Of a stretch of DNA of 41,405 nucleotides, positions 1 through 7,760 are shown in pieces (the stretch's first letter is position 1; each line of letters begins with the position of its first letter). The position numbers were made by a program, and so were the translations under genes. The notes below the pieces were generated by a model. That model was not told the DNA's origin, did no database searches, and was given only the letters and a program-made list of their open reading frames with translations. The DNA is from Clostridia bacterium (GTDB lineage: Bacteria > Bacillota > Clostridia > TANB77 > CAG-465), in the NCBI GenBank assembly GCA_017626395.1, contig JAGAIU010000052.1, positions 1-41,405 of the forward strand, read 5' to 3'.

Positions 1-524
1 AGAAAACAGGAATAGTAGAAGTAGTATATGTAGATGAAGAGGGAAATGAACTACTAAAAGAAGAAATGTCTGGAAAAGTAGATGAAGAATATAAAGTAGT
101 AGAGAAAACAATAGAAAAATATAAAGTAAAATCTATTGAAGGAGATAAAGAAGGAACATATAAAATAGAAAAACAAATAGTAAAAATCACAATGGAGAAA
201 ATAAGAGGAACAGTAAAAGTATTCTTATTTGACCAAGATGGAAACTTACTAGGAACATTAGAAGGTGATGGAGTAGTAGGAGAAACTTACGAAATAGAAT
301 TACCAGAAAAAGAAGGATATTATATAGATGGAGAAAAAGAAATCTCAGTAGAATATGTGGATGGTGAAATAGTAATAAATGTAAACTATGTAAAAATAGT
401 TGAGGAAGAAGAACTAATAGAGCCACCTGCAACAGGAGATATAAATGTAGTATTCTATATAGTAACAGCATTTGCAAGTATAATAGCGATGTTAAAAGTT
501 ATATTAAAAAATTCTAAAAATTAG
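1..524 (+). CDS. MucBP-repeat cell-surface protein with PPATG sortase signal (5' truncated)
   Basis: The reading frame is open from the first complete codon (base 3), so this is the C-terminal end of a larger protein that begins outside the window. Two MucBP-like beta-rich repeats are visible: one starting near 'VVYVDEEGNELL' and one starting near 'VKVFLFDQDGNLLG', each ending in a 'Y...V.V.YV' strand. The end shows PPATGD, a hydrophobic stretch (VVFYIVTAFASIIAMLKVIL) and a short Lys/Asn tail, the layout of a sortase cell-wall sorting signal. Some clostridial sortases accept S/PPxTG in place of LPxTG, which fits. Role inferred: wall-anchored adhesin or surface structural protein. A good terminator follows directly. 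No sortase gene is in the window. Confidence 0.75.
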   Translation, partial: KTGIVEVVYVDEEGNELLKEEMSGKVDEEYKVVEKTIEKYKVKSIEGDKEGTYKIEKQIVKITMEKIRGTVKVFLFDQDGNLLGTLEGDGVVGETYEIELPEKEGYYIDGEKEISVEYVDGEIVINVNYVKIVEEEELIEPPATGDINVVFYIVTAFASIIAMLKVILKNSKN

Positions 525-537
525 TAAAGAAAAAATA

Positions 538-570
538 GAAGGTTGGAAATTTATCCAGCCTTCTTTTTTA
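538..570 (+). terminator. Rho-independent terminator of the surface protein gene
   Basis: Inverted repeat GAAGGTTGG / CCAGCCTTC (one G-T pair) with an 8-base loop, followed by a run of T. It lies 13 bases after the stop codon. Confidence 0.85.
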
Positions 571-661
571 AGGAGAGTATATAATGTATGTTATAGTAAG
601 AAAGAATTTATCTAATGCTAGATGCTTGAACATCTAACTAATATATATTATGTTGTACAGA

Positions 662-721
662 TTTTTTTGTTACTATGTAATAAATTTTTTTTAGCTAAAT
701 ATATATATAGTAACAAGGAGG
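662..721 (+). promoter_or_regulatory. Leader hairpin that can cover the sipL ribosome binding site
   Basis: TTGTTACTAT (667-676) is the exact reverse complement of ATAGTAACAA (707-716). The pairing can run on with T-rich bases 662-666 against GGAGG at 717-721, so that the whole AAGGAGG of sipL lies in a stem of about 15 pairs (several of them G-U). The loop is 30 AT-rich bases. This is visible in the sequence; regulation of sipL translation by it is an inference, and it requires a transcript that starts upstream of 662. Confidence 0.4.
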
Positions 722-729
722 ATGTATAA

Positions 730-2256
730 ATGAATATTAGTACTAATAATATGAAATTAAATTTAAATAAATCCAAAATAGTAGAGAAAGATGAAAGATG
801 GATAGAACAGGATATTATAGTTCCAGATAATATGCCTGATGCAATAAAAATTATTAATATATCAGCCACACCATATATTAATGACATAGAGGTTAATAAT
901 GGTAGAATAAAAATTGTAGGGAAAATGAATTATTCTGTTATTTATAGAGCTAATGATGAAGATATGAATATAAGAGGTTTAAATGTATCATATCCATATA
1001 CTACTAATTTAGAGAAAAATAACATTAAAAATAAAGAAGATATAATAATAAAATCTAGACTAAAAAATATTATTTATTCATTACCCAACGAAAGAAAAAT
1101 AGCTATAAAAAATGAAGTATCTTTTGATACAAAAATTATTGAAAGTGTAAATGTAGATATAATAAAAGATTTTCCAAGTGGTCAAGATATAGAATATAAT
1201 AAGTGCAAAAATTGTTTTAATAATATAAAACAGAAAAAAAGAAGTATGATAACATCTTCTGAAGATGTTATGCTAGGAAAAGAATCACCAGCTGTTTATG
1301 AAATGCTAAAAACAAAATGTAAAATTAAAGATACTGAATATAAAGAAAGTTATAATAAAATAATGCTAAAAGGTATACTAGAGATTTGCATATTATATCT
1401 TGGAGAAGGTAAAAATATTTGTAATGAAAGAGTAGATGTTCCTTTTTCTTCAATGGTGGAACTGGATAACATATCAGATAAATCACAGTTTAATATAGAC
1501 TATATAATAAGAGATTTAAATGTTAGATTAAATCCAGATATTGATCAAAAAACTCTAAATGTAGACTATAAAATAGAAAACAATATAACTCTTTTTGAAA
1601 AAGAAGAGGTAGAGTATATTGATGATTTTTATAGTAAAACTAGAGATTTAAAATATGATATTAAAGATGTAAATATAACAGCAAGCGAATCAGATATTGA
1701 AAAGGAAATTAACATTACTGAAAGTATAAGTGATATAATTCCTGAAAATAGTAAAGTTATAGAATATACATTAGATACAAATGGAATAATTCCTATGCTT
1801 GAAGATAATAATATAAAAGTTAATGGAATAGCCAAATTAAACTTGATAATTCAAAATAAGGATACAAATGAGCTTGAAAGTAAAACAATAGATATAATGG
1901 TAGATCAAAATTTCCCTATCGATTCTGCTTGGCAAAATTCAAATGTTCATATTAAAGTTGAGGATGTAAAATTAAATGTTATTCAAAACGGAACTAGTAT
2001 AGATATAAAGATTACTATATCTGTAAAAATTAATCTAGAAAATATATTAAGTATTAATTCTGTTGAAAATATAGAAGATGCTCCTATAAATTTAAAGGAT
2101 ATAAGTAGTATAAACATTTATATAGTGAAACCAGGAGATAGTATTTGGAAGATAGCAAAAAAGTACAAAACTAGTACTGAAAATATTATTAAAATAAATA
2201 AATTAGAAAATCCAGATGTAATAGATGTAGGACAGAAAATATTAATTATAAGATAA
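730..2256 (+). CDS. sipL: SipL-like spore morphogenesis protein (SPOCS/DUF3794 repeats plus C-terminal LysM)
   Basis: A 508-residue protein. The N-terminal and central parts contain repeated beta-rich SPOCS-type segments (about residues 15-130, 195-300 and 335-450), with features such as 'DIIVPDNMPDAIKI' and 'DVPFSSMVELD'. The last 46 residues are a LysM domain (IYIVKPGDSIWKIAKKY ... VIDVGQKILII). In Clostridioides difficile, SipL binds the coat ATPase SpoIVA through its LysM domain and recruits the coat to the forespore; this is the family knowledge used. The start is set by AAGGAGG 9 bases upstream. yunB starts on the base after the stop codon, so the two form a sporulation operon. The ribosome binding site can be folded into a hairpin (see the leader entry). 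No clear sigma-E promoter was recognised. Confidence 0.85.
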   Translation: MNISTNNMKLNLNKSKIVEKDERWIEQDIIVPDNMPDAIKIINISATPYINDIEVNNGRIKIVGKMNYSVIYRANDEDMNIRGLNVSYPYTTNLEKNNIKNKEDIIIKSRLKNIIYSLPNERKIAIKNEVSFDTKIIESVNVDIIKDFPSGQDIEYNKCKNCFNNIKQKKRSMITSSEDVMLGKESPAVYEMLKTKCKIKDTEYKESYNKIMLKGILEICILYLGEGKNICNERVDVPFSSMVELDNISDKSQFNIDYIIRDLNVRLNPDIDQKTLNVDYKIENNITLFEKEEVEYIDDFYSKTRDLKYDIKDVNITASESDIEKEINITESISDIIPENSKVIEYTLDTNGIIPMLEDNNIKVNGIAKLNLIIQNKDTNELESKTIDIMVDQNFPIDSAWQNSNVHIKVEDVKLNVIQNGTSIDIKITISVKINLENILSINSVENIEDAPINLKDISSINIYIVKPGDSIWKIAKKYKTSTENIIKINKLENPDVIDVGQKILIIR

Positions 2257-2937
2257 ATGAGAATAAAGTATTATAGATTATCTTTAAGACAAATGAAAAG
2301 CGAAAAGTCATTTGTCTTATTTTTTATATTATTAATAATATTTTCTAGTATAACTACATTGTATATTCAAGTAATAGAACCTGTGTTATTAAATTTTACC
2401 AAATCTAATGCTTATACACTTGCAATGAAATCTACAGAAGAAGCCATAAGGCAAAATTTAAGCGATATCACATACGATAGTATAGTTAATGAAATTCTTA
2501 ATGAAAATGGAAATATAATAGGTTTACGAACGAATACAAAGGAATTAAATCGAATATCTAATTCTATTGCAATAGATATAGAAAATAATATAGCAAATAT
2601 TGAATCTGGAAATTTAAGAATACCTATAGGATTATTTTTTAATACAGGATTACTTGGCGGTGCAGGAATAAGAGTAAATATTAAAACTGTTCCTCTTGGA
2701 GATACTAAAATAGATTGTATATCACAATTTGACAGTGTTGGTATTAATCAAACAAGGCATAGAATAATTTTGAAAATAAAAACTTGTTTTACAATAATTG
2801 CTCCTTTATATGTTAACGATCAATTTTATGAAAAAGAGGTTGTTATGGCAGAAACTATTCTAAATGGTGAGATTCCTAATACATATTATCATTTAGATTT
2901 AACTGAAGAAGCTGATGTAATGAATTTACTAGAATAG
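2257..2937 (+). CDS. yunB: Sporulation protein YunB
   Basis: 226 residues, resembling the YunB family of sporulation proteins. An N-terminal membrane segment (about residues 19-41) is followed by an extracytoplasmic domain with conserved-looking 'RIPIGLFFNTGLLGGAGIR' and 'SVGINQTRHRI' stretches. The start ATG follows the sipL TAA with no gap and without a recognisable Shine-Dalgarno sequence, so translation is probably coupled to sipL. The next possible ATG (codon 13) also lacks a ribosome binding site. YunB is known as a mother-cell sporulation gene in Bacillus subtilis, needed for proper spore formation; its biochemical role is not defined. The TAG stop lies inside the stem of the terminator. 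Confidence 0.85.
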   Translation: MRIKYYRLSLRQMKSEKSFVLFFILLIIFSSITTLYIQVIEPVLLNFTKSNAYTLAMKSTEEAIRQNLSDITYDSIVNEILNENGNIIGLRTNTKELNRISNSIAIDIENNIANIESGNLRIPIGLFFNTGLLGGAGIRVNIKTVPLGDTKIDCISQFDSVGINQTRHRIILKIKTCFTIIAPLYVNDQFYEKEVVMAETILNGEIPNTYYHLDLTEEADVMNLLE

Positions 2938-2967
2938 TATTAACTAAAAAGTTAATACTATTTTTTA
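2933..2967 (+). terminator. Terminator of the sipL-yunB operon
   Basis: Perfect 12-base arms AATAGTATTAAC / GTTAATACTATT around a 6-base loop, running into T6. The yunB stop codon is part of the 5' arm. Confidence 0.85.
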
Positions 2968-2995
2968 TTAAAATTTGTATTGTATAATGTATTAA

Positions 2996-3011
2996 AAAAT
3001 GATATCATTTT
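2996..3011. promoter_or_regulatory. 16-base perfect palindrome upstream of the glycosyltransferase gene
   Basis: AAAATGATATCATTTT is perfectly self-complementary. It sits 8 bases downstream of a TATAAT (2983-2988) and 18 bases before the ribosome binding site of the next gene, which is where a repressor operator would lie. The -35 region for that TATAAT is poor. The function as an operator is an inference. Confidence 0.35.
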
Positions 3012-3041
3012 ATTATCTAGGTAAAAAGAGGGGATGATAAA

Positions 3042-3980
3042 GTGGAGAAAATTTCAGTAATAGTTCCTTGTTATAATGAAGAAAAAGCATTGCCTTTATT
3101 TTATAAAGAAATGGAAAGAGTTAGAGCTCAAGATTTTGGTATTACTATGGATTTTGAGTACATATTTGTAAATGATGGAAGTAAAGATAAAACATTAGAG
3201 ATAATAAAAACACTATGCAATGAAGATCCAAAGGTTAAATATATATCTTTTTCAAGAAATTTTGGAAAAGAGGCTGCAATGTTTGCAGGGCTTGAAGCCG
3301 CAACAGGAGACTATGTAACTTTAATGGATGCAGACTTACAGGATCCTCCTGCATTATTAAAACAGATGTATGAAGGAATTACGGTTGAGGGATATGATTC
3401 TGTTGCTACAAGAAGATCTACTAGAAAAGGTGAACCTTTAATTAGAGGATTTTTTGCCAGAATGTTTTATAAATTAATAAATAAAATGTCGGATGTGGAA
3501 ATGGTGGACGGAGCAAGAGATTATTGGTTAATGAAAAGACAAGTAGTTGATGCTATATTATCATTAAAAGAATATAATAGATATTCAAAAGGATTATTTA
3601 ATTTTGTTGGTTTTAATACTAAATGGATTGAATATGAAAATGTAAAAAGAGTTGCTGGAAAAACTAAATGGTCGTTTTGGAAGTTATTTAAATATGCAAT
3701 AGAAGGTATAACAGCATTTTCAACAACACCATTAATATTATCTTCTGTTGTTGGAATGATTTTTTGCTTAATAGCATTTTTAGCAATAATATTTATTATA
3801 GTAAAAACTTTGGTATATGGAGATCCAACTACTGGATGGCCTTCACTTGCATGTATAATAGTTTTTGTAAGTGGAGTTCAATTATTTTCAATTGGAATAA
3901 TAGGACAATATTTATCAAAAACATATCTTGAAGTAAAAAATAGACCTATTTATATTATAAAAGAAAAAAATATAGAATAA
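3042..3980 (+). CDS. Family 2 glycosyltransferase, GtrB/DPM1-like, with two C-terminal membrane segments
   Basis: 312 residues with a GT-A fold: 'VIVPCYNEEKALP' at the N-terminus, 'VNDGSKDKT' near residue 43, the metal-binding DAD at 96-98 followed by 'LQDPP', and 'TKWSFWKLFKYAIEGITAFS' before two membrane helices (about residues 228-258 and 268-292). This is the layout of polyprenyl-phosphate glycosyltransferases (GtrB, CsbB), which move a sugar from a nucleotide donor to undecaprenyl phosphate on the cytoplasmic face, for later modification of wall polymers or lipids. GTG is chosen as start because GAGGGG lies 8 bases upstream and the nearby ATG at 3034 is out of frame. It stands alone between terminators; no flippase partner is next to it. 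Confidence 0.85.
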   Translation: MEKISVIVPCYNEEKALPLFYKEMERVRAQDFGITMDFEYIFVNDGSKDKTLEIIKTLCNEDPKVKYISFSRNFGKEAAMFAGLEAATGDYVTLMDADLQDPPALLKQMYEGITVEGYDSVATRRSTRKGEPLIRGFFARMFYKLINKMSDVEMVDGARDYWLMKRQVVDAILSLKEYNRYSKGLFNFVGFNTKWIEYENVKRVAGKTKWSFWKLFKYAIEGITAFSTTPLILSSVVGMIFCLIAFLAIIFIIVKTLVYGDPTTGWPSLACIIVFVSGVQLFSIGIIGQYLSKTYLEVKNRPIYIIKEKNIE

Positions 3981-3986
3981 AAAATA

Positions 3987-4014
3987 AGCTCTGTGAAAAA
4001 ACGGAGCTATTTTT
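3987..4014 (+). terminator. Terminator after the glycosyltransferase gene
   Basis: AGCTCTG / CGGAGCT arms (one T-G pair) with an A-rich loop, followed by ATTTTTAT. Confidence 0.75.
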
Positions 4015-4065
4015 ATGGTCAAAATCCCAAAATTAATGTATAATTGATATGGGAATGGTGATACT

Positions 4066-4881
4066 ATGCAAAAATTAGATAATGTAAAAGTTATTTTTAT
4101 AGATATTGATGGAACTTTAACAAATAGAAAAAAAGAAGTTACTACATATACTAGTGAAATAATAAAAAAAGTAGTAGAAAAAGGTATTAAGGTAATAATT
4201 TGTTCTGGCAGGGGTAATCAATATGTTGAAGATAAAAGTAGAATTGCAAATGCTAGTTCCCATATTATTTCTAGTAACGGTGCTCAAATTTATAATTATT
4301 ATACAAAAGAAATATTATATAAAAGTGTAATTAATAAAGAAGTGTTAAAAGAGGCAATAGAGTTTATAAATAAAAAACAAGGCGGATATATATTAAATTG
4401 TACTAATATAAGATATAGTAATAAAAATTTAAATAGGAAGATGAATAAGAATGATAAAGTTATAAATTCTATAGATGAAGTAGAAGACGAAGTTTATCAA
4501 CTTGTTATGGAAGCTTCAAGTTATAATCAAATGAGTGAAATGATAGAGTATGTTAAAAATAATGAATATTTACAAATATTAAATTGCTCACATAGTTATT
4601 TAAAAGGTAAAAAAGATGAATCTCATTATTATATAGATGTAAATAATACAGGAGTAAGCAAAGGAAATGCAATAAAAAAATATTTAGAACTATTTAACAT
4701 TAAAAAAGAAGATTCGGTATGTTTTGGTGATCATATAAACGATGTATCTATGTTTGAGGTATGCGGAATAAAGGTAGCAATGGGAAATGCTAATGATGAT
4801 TTAAAAGAACAAGCTGACTATGTTACTTTAACTAATGAGGAAGATGGAGTAGCTAAATTTTTAGAGATGCATGTGCTGTAA
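4066..4881 (+). CDS. Cof-type HAD-IIB family phosphatase
   Basis: 271 residues with all HAD motifs: 'FIDIDGTLTN' (nucleophile D13, acid/base D15), 'IICSGR' (motif II Ser), a Lys in 'GVSKGNAIKKYL' (motif III) and 'CFGDHINDVSMFEV' (motif IV), plus the usual end 'GNANDDLKEQADYVT'. The C2B cap domain lies between motifs II and III. Family members dephosphorylate sugar phosphates, nucleotides or flavin precursors; the substrate cannot be read from the sequence. The ribosome binding site is weak (GGTGAT). A TATAAT lies at 4039-4044 without a clear -35. It appears to be a single-gene unit. Confidence 0.85.
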   Translation: MQKLDNVKVIFIDIDGTLTNRKKEVTTYTSEIIKKVVEKGIKVIICSGRGNQYVEDKSRIANASSHIISSNGAQIYNYYTKEILYKSVINKEVLKEAIEFINKKQGGYILNCTNIRYSNKNLNRKMNKNDKVINSIDEVEDEVYQLVMEASSYNQMSEMIEYVKNNEYLQILNCSHSYLKGKKDESHYYIDVNNTGVSKGNAIKKYLELFNIKKEDSVCFGDHINDVSMFEVCGIKVAMGNANDDLKEQADYVTLTNEEDGVAKFLEMHVL

Positions 4882-4892
4882 AGCTTGAAAGC

Positions 4893-4921
4893 TTGCATTT
4901 TCGATAAAAATAGTGTATAAT
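4893..4921 (+). promoter_or_regulatory. Sigma-A promoter of the PAS protein gene
   Basis: TTGCAT, 17-base spacer, TATAAT, ending 54 bases before the start codon. Confidence 0.65.
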
Positions 4922-4975
4922 TATGTAATCTAAAGAATTTTAAACTCGAATAAAATTTTAAAGGAGGTCTGTTAT

Positions 4976-5281
4976 ATGGAAGAAATATTAGTTAATATCA
5001 TTCAGTATATGGACAAAAGAATTATTTTTGCAGATAATTATCATACTATTAGGTATTTAAATCGAAAAGCGATAGAGCATTATGCACAAAAAGGTTATCA
5101 TAATCTAATAGGTGAATCTGTTTTAAGTTTTCATAAACCAGAAACTAAACAGAAATTAAAGGATGCTGTTTGGACACTTGAAAAAAATAAAGATATGATG
5201 CAGTATCAAATAAATAATACTATTATTTATGCAGTACGAAATCAAAATAAAGAATTGATTGGATACTATGAAATGTATTAG
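4976..5281 (+). CDS. Stand-alone PAS domain protein
   Basis: 101 residues that make up one PAS fold and little else: 'MDKRIIFADNYHTIRYLNRKA' (first strands and helix), 'GYHNLIGESVLSFHKP' (the 'iGxsvl..hp' PAS signature) and terminal strands 'IIYAVRNQNKELIGYYEMY'. PAS domains bind small ligands or cofactors and signal through partner domains. No output domain is attached, so it must act through another protein or as a ligand carrier. The histidine in 'LSFHKP' would be a place to look for haem binding, but the sequence does not settle this. The start has a strong AAGGAGG. It has its own promoter and terminator, so it is monocistronic. Confidence 0.75.
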   Translation: MEEILVNIIQYMDKRIIFADNYHTIRYLNRKAIEHYAQKGYHNLIGESVLSFHKPETKQKLKDAVWTLEKNKDMMQYQINNTIIYAVRNQNKELIGYYEMY

Positions 5282-5282
5282 G

Positions 5283-5312
5283 TTGCTATTATTTTATAGC
5301 AATCTTTTTTTG
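5283..5312 (+). terminator. Terminator after the PAS gene
   Basis: TTGCTAT / ATAGCAA arms around a short T/A loop, then T7. Confidence 0.8.
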
Positions 5313-5332
5313 TGTAAAAGTTGTAAAATTCC

Positions 5333-5361
5333 TTGACATTATTTTAATACTAGGTTGTAAT
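5333..5361 (+). promoter_or_regulatory. Sigma-A promoter of the GltD-like gene
   Basis: TTGACA, 17-base spacer, TGTAAT (a TATAAT follows 5 bases later). The start codon is about 30 bases downstream. Confidence 0.65.
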
Positions 5362-5391
5362 ATAATAGAAGATAAAAAAGAGGAGAATAAT

Positions 5392-6648
5392 ATGGAAATA
5401 GATGAAATTAAATTAAAAGCAAGTCATTGTTTGGTATGCTTAAAAAAATCATGTCAAAGTGGATGTCCATTGCAAAATGATACTATGGAAGCAATAAAAT
5501 TAGTTAAAGAAGAACGATATAAAGAAGCATATGAATTATTTTGTGAAACTACTGTACTACAATCTATCTGTGGAAGGATTTGTCCTCATGAAAAGCAGTG
5601 CCAAGGAAAATGCATAAGAAGAATAAAATCAGAGCCAGTTCAGATAGGGAGTATAGAAGCTTTTTTAGGTGATTTAGCTATAGAAAATAATTGGCAAATT
5701 CCTAAAAATAATGAAATTAAAAATAAAAAAGTGGCAGTTATAGGGAGTGGACCATCATCGCTTACATGTGCAGCTTTTCTTGCTAGAGAAGGGTATTCTG
5801 TTACAATATATGAAAAGTATCATGAACTAGGAGGACTTTTAAATCATGGTATACCAGAATTTAGATTACCTAAAGAAATATTGAAGAAAGCTATTCATAA
5901 AATATTAGATTTAGGAATAGATGTTATAAAAGGAGTAGAGCTTGGTAAAGATTACTCAATAGAACAACTACAAGAAAATTATGATGCAATATATCTAGGA
6001 ATAGGAGCTAATGTATCTACTAAAATGAATATTGAAGGTGAAGAACTTGCTGGAGTATATGGTGGAAATGAGCTTTTAGAAAATAATACTCATCCAGATT
6101 ATAAGAATAAATGTGTTGCAGTAATTGGTGGTGGAAATGTTGCAATGGATACTGCAAGAACAATAAAGAAATTAGGAGCAAAAAAAGTTAGTGTTATATA
6201 CAGAAGAGCAGAAGAGCAAATGCCTGCCGAAAGAAAAGAAATAGAAGATGCTAAAAAAGAAGGGATAGAATTTTTATTTCAAAATAATATAGTAAAAATT
6301 ATTGGAAATAATAAAGTAGAAAAAATAGAATGTATAAAAACAGAACTTAAAAAGAAAGAAGGAGACGATAGATTAAGTCCTGTAAACGTAGAAGGAAGTA
6401 ATTACATATTAGATATGGATTATGTTGTAATGGCTGTTGGTTCTAAACCTGAAGAAAAATTATTAGAAAAACTTAATATAAAATTAAATAAATGGGGACA
6501 AATAGAAATAGATGAAAATAATATGACATCAATGAATGGAGTCTTTGCGGGTGGAGATATAGTCGGAGCAAAATCTACAGTTGCTTGGGCAGCTAAATCT
6601 GGAAGAGATGCATCATATTCAATTATTAAATATTTAAATCATAAATAA
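5392..6648 (+). CDS. GltD-like NAD(P)H-dependent flavoprotein oxidoreductase
   Basis: 418 residues, as expected for the glutamate synthase small-subunit family. Two cysteine groups near the N-terminus (C13, C16, C21, C25 and C60, C64, C70, C74) match the iron-sulfur ligands of GltD. The FAD Rossmann motif GSGPSS is at 118-123, followed by 'YEKYHELGGLLNHGIPEFRLP', and a second nucleotide site 'VIGGGNVAMDTART' binds NAD(P)H. 'GVFAGGDIVGAKSTVAWAAKSGR' is the terminal FAD contact. In GltBD the protein feeds NADPH electrons to the large subunit; related stand-alone proteins work in NfnAB or as sulfide or pyrimidine reductases. No large subunit is nearby, so the partner and electron acceptor are open. 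It has its own promoter and terminator. Confidence 0.85.
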   Translation: MEIDEIKLKASHCLVCLKKSCQSGCPLQNDTMEAIKLVKEERYKEAYELFCETTVLQSICGRICPHEKQCQGKCIRRIKSEPVQIGSIEAFLGDLAIENNWQIPKNNEIKNKKVAVIGSGPSSLTCAAFLAREGYSVTIYEKYHELGGLLNHGIPEFRLPKEILKKAIHKILDLGIDVIKGVELGKDYSIEQLQENYDAIYLGIGANVSTKMNIEGEELAGVYGGNELLENNTHPDYKNKCVAVIGGGNVAMDTARTIKKLGAKKVSVIYRRAEEQMPAERKEIEDAKKEGIEFLFQNNIVKIIGNNKVEKIECIKTELKKKEGDDRLSPVNVEGSNYILDMDYVVMAVGSKPEEKLLEKLNIKLNKWGQIEIDENNMTSMNGVFAGGDIVGAKSTVAWAAKSGRDASYSIIKYLNHK

Positions 6649-6660
6649 TAAATAATAAGA

Positions 6661-6693
6661 AAAAACTCGGAGTTAAATTCTCCGAGTTTTTTT
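6661..6693 (+). terminator. Terminator of the GltD-like gene
   Basis: AAAACTCGGAG / CTCCGAGTTTT arms with a 7-base loop followed by T. The arms are A/T-flanked on both sides, so it could work in both directions. Confidence 0.85.
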
Positions 6694-6694
6694 G

Positions 6695-6729
6695 AAAAAA
6701 AATCCCACAAACCAAAGTTTGTAGGATTG
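6695..6729 (-). terminator. Terminator of the rplM-rpsI operon
   Basis: Read on the minus strand, ATCCTACAAAC / GTTTGTGGGAT arms (one G-T pair) around a 4-base loop are followed by eight T. It lies 15 bases after the rpsI stop codon. Confidence 0.85.
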
Positions 6730-6743
6730 TATCCAACCACATA

Positions 6744-7139
6744 TTATCTTTTTGAGAATTGTGGAGCTTTTCTTGCTTTTTTAAGACCGTATTTTCTTCT
6801 TTCTTTTACTCTAGAATCTCTAGTTAAAAGACCATTTCTTTTTAATACAGTACGAACTTCTGGATCAGTTGTAGCTAAAGCTTTAGCTATACCATGAGAA
6901 ACTGCACCAGCTTGACCAGCGAAACCGCCACCATGAACTGTAGCTTCTACATCATATTTTTCCATCATATTAGCAACTGTAAAAGGTTTTAAAACTATAG
7001 CTTTTAAAGTATCTAAAGTATAGATTTCATTTAAATCTTTTTTGTTTATTGTTATTTTACCAGTTCCAGGAATAATGTTTACTCTTGCGATTGAAGATTT
7101 TCTTTTTCCTGTTGCATAAATATATTCTTTTTTTGCCAT
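6744..7139 (-). CDS. rpsI: 30S ribosomal protein S9
   Basis: 131 residues, the normal length for bacterial S9. It has the family start '[13 protein letters not shown]' and the basic C-terminal tail '[12 protein letters not shown]', which in known ribosomes reaches the decoding centre and contacts the P-site tRNA anticodon loop. The glycine-rich '[21 protein letters not shown]' is intact. It follows rplM after 13 bases with an AGGAGG ribosome binding site, the standard L13-S9 operon. Conserved in all residues I would expect; nothing odd. Confidence 0.97.
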   Translation of the reverse strand: MAKKEYIYATGKRKSSIARVNIIPGTGKITINKKDLNEIYTLDTLKAIVLKPFTVANMMEKYDVEATVHGGGFAGQAGAVSHGIAKALATTDPEVRTVLKRNGLLTRDSRVKERRKYGLKKARKAPQFSKR

Positions 7140-7152
7140 TTTTTAATTCCTC

Positions 7153-7587
7153 CTAAAAATTCCACATTTCAGGTTTTTGAGCTTCATGATTGTGCTCAGC
7201 ACCTTTAAATACTCTTAATTTAGTTAACATTTCTCTACCTAAAGTATTTTTTGGTAGCATTCCTTTTACTGCTAACATAACAGCTTTATCAGAATTGTTA
7301 GCCATTAAATCTTTGTATGAAACTTCTTTTAGACCAGTCATATATGATGAGTGACGTCTATAATATTTGTCATTTAATTTGTTACCAGTTAAAACTATTT
7401 TGTCTGAGTTTAAAACTATAACATTATCTCCACAGTCAATGTGTGTAGAATAAGTAGGTTTGTGTTTACCTCTTAAAAGTCTAGCTGCTTCTGTAGCTAC
7501 TCTACCAAGTGGCTTATTAGCTGCATCTAGAACATACCATTTTTTTTCAATTTCGCTAGCTTTTGCGCTATATGTAGTATTATTCAT
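7153..7587 (-). CDS. rplM: 50S ribosomal protein L13
   Basis: 144 residues, full length for L13. Recognised from 'KWYVLDAANKPLGRVATEAARLLRGKHKP', split here as 'KWYVLDAANKPLGRVATEAA' and 'RLLRGKHKPTYS', and from 'DNVIVLNSDKIVLTGNK', 'RRHSSYMTGLK' and 'GMLPKNTLGREMLTKLRVF'. L13 is an early-binding protein of 50S assembly. It is first in a two-gene operon with rpsI, with AGGAGG 9 bases before ATG. The transcript starts about 75 bases upstream and carries a structured leader, which suggests autogenous control as known for L13 leaders in Bacillota. Confidence 0.97.
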   Translation of the reverse strand: MNNTTYSAKASEIEKKWYVLDAANKPLGRVATEAARLLRGKHKPTYSTHIDCGDNVIVLNSDKIVLTGNKLNDKYYRRHSSYMTGLKEVSYKDLMANNSDKAVMLAVKGMLPKNTLGREMLTKLRVFKGAEHNHEAQKPEMWNF

Positions 7588-7662
7588 TTTAATTTTCCTC
7601 CTAAAAATATACTCTTAGAAAGTCAAATTTCCGGGGTTATAGTTTGACTAACTATACGATAC
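7588..7662 (-). promoter_or_regulatory. Structured 5' leader of rplM (L13-leader-like)
   Basis: In the transcript, AGTCAAA (7649-7643) can pair with TTTGACT (7627-7621) across a loop that holds CCCCGG. The bases TATAGT (7656-7651) can alternatively pair with ACTATA (7643-7638), using the AGTCAA segment as the loop. The two helices share bases and cannot both form completely in a simple fold, so this is either a switch or a pseudoknot. An L13 leader family is known in Bacillota; I cannot confirm membership without a covariance search. Confidence 0.55.
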
Positions 7663-7668
7663 TTAAAT

Positions 7669-7697
7669 ATTATACATTTTTTTTGTAAAAATGTCAA
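7669..7697 (-). promoter_or_regulatory. Consensus sigma-A promoter of rplM-rpsI
   Basis: On the minus strand: TTGACA (7697-7692), 17-base spacer, TATAAT (7674-7669). All twelve consensus bases match, as expected for a highly expressed ribosomal protein operon. Confidence 0.9.
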
Positions 7698-7760
7698 CTA
7701 AATTAATACAATCTTGTGAAAAAAGTGTGATTCTATCATATATATGTAACTTTAAAATAC

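Noticed and set aside
584..637. 17-codon frame with a good AAGGAG site between the first terminator and sipL, ending in a small inverted repeat (619-636).
   Set aside because: Too short to support as a gene, no promoter between it and the terminator, and no recognisable peptide. It may be a remnant or a leader peptide.
4882..4895. AGCTTGAAAGCTT repeat after the HAD gene as a terminator.
   Set aside because: Arms are short, the loop is too small for the longest pairing and no T-run follows; it overlaps the next promoter.
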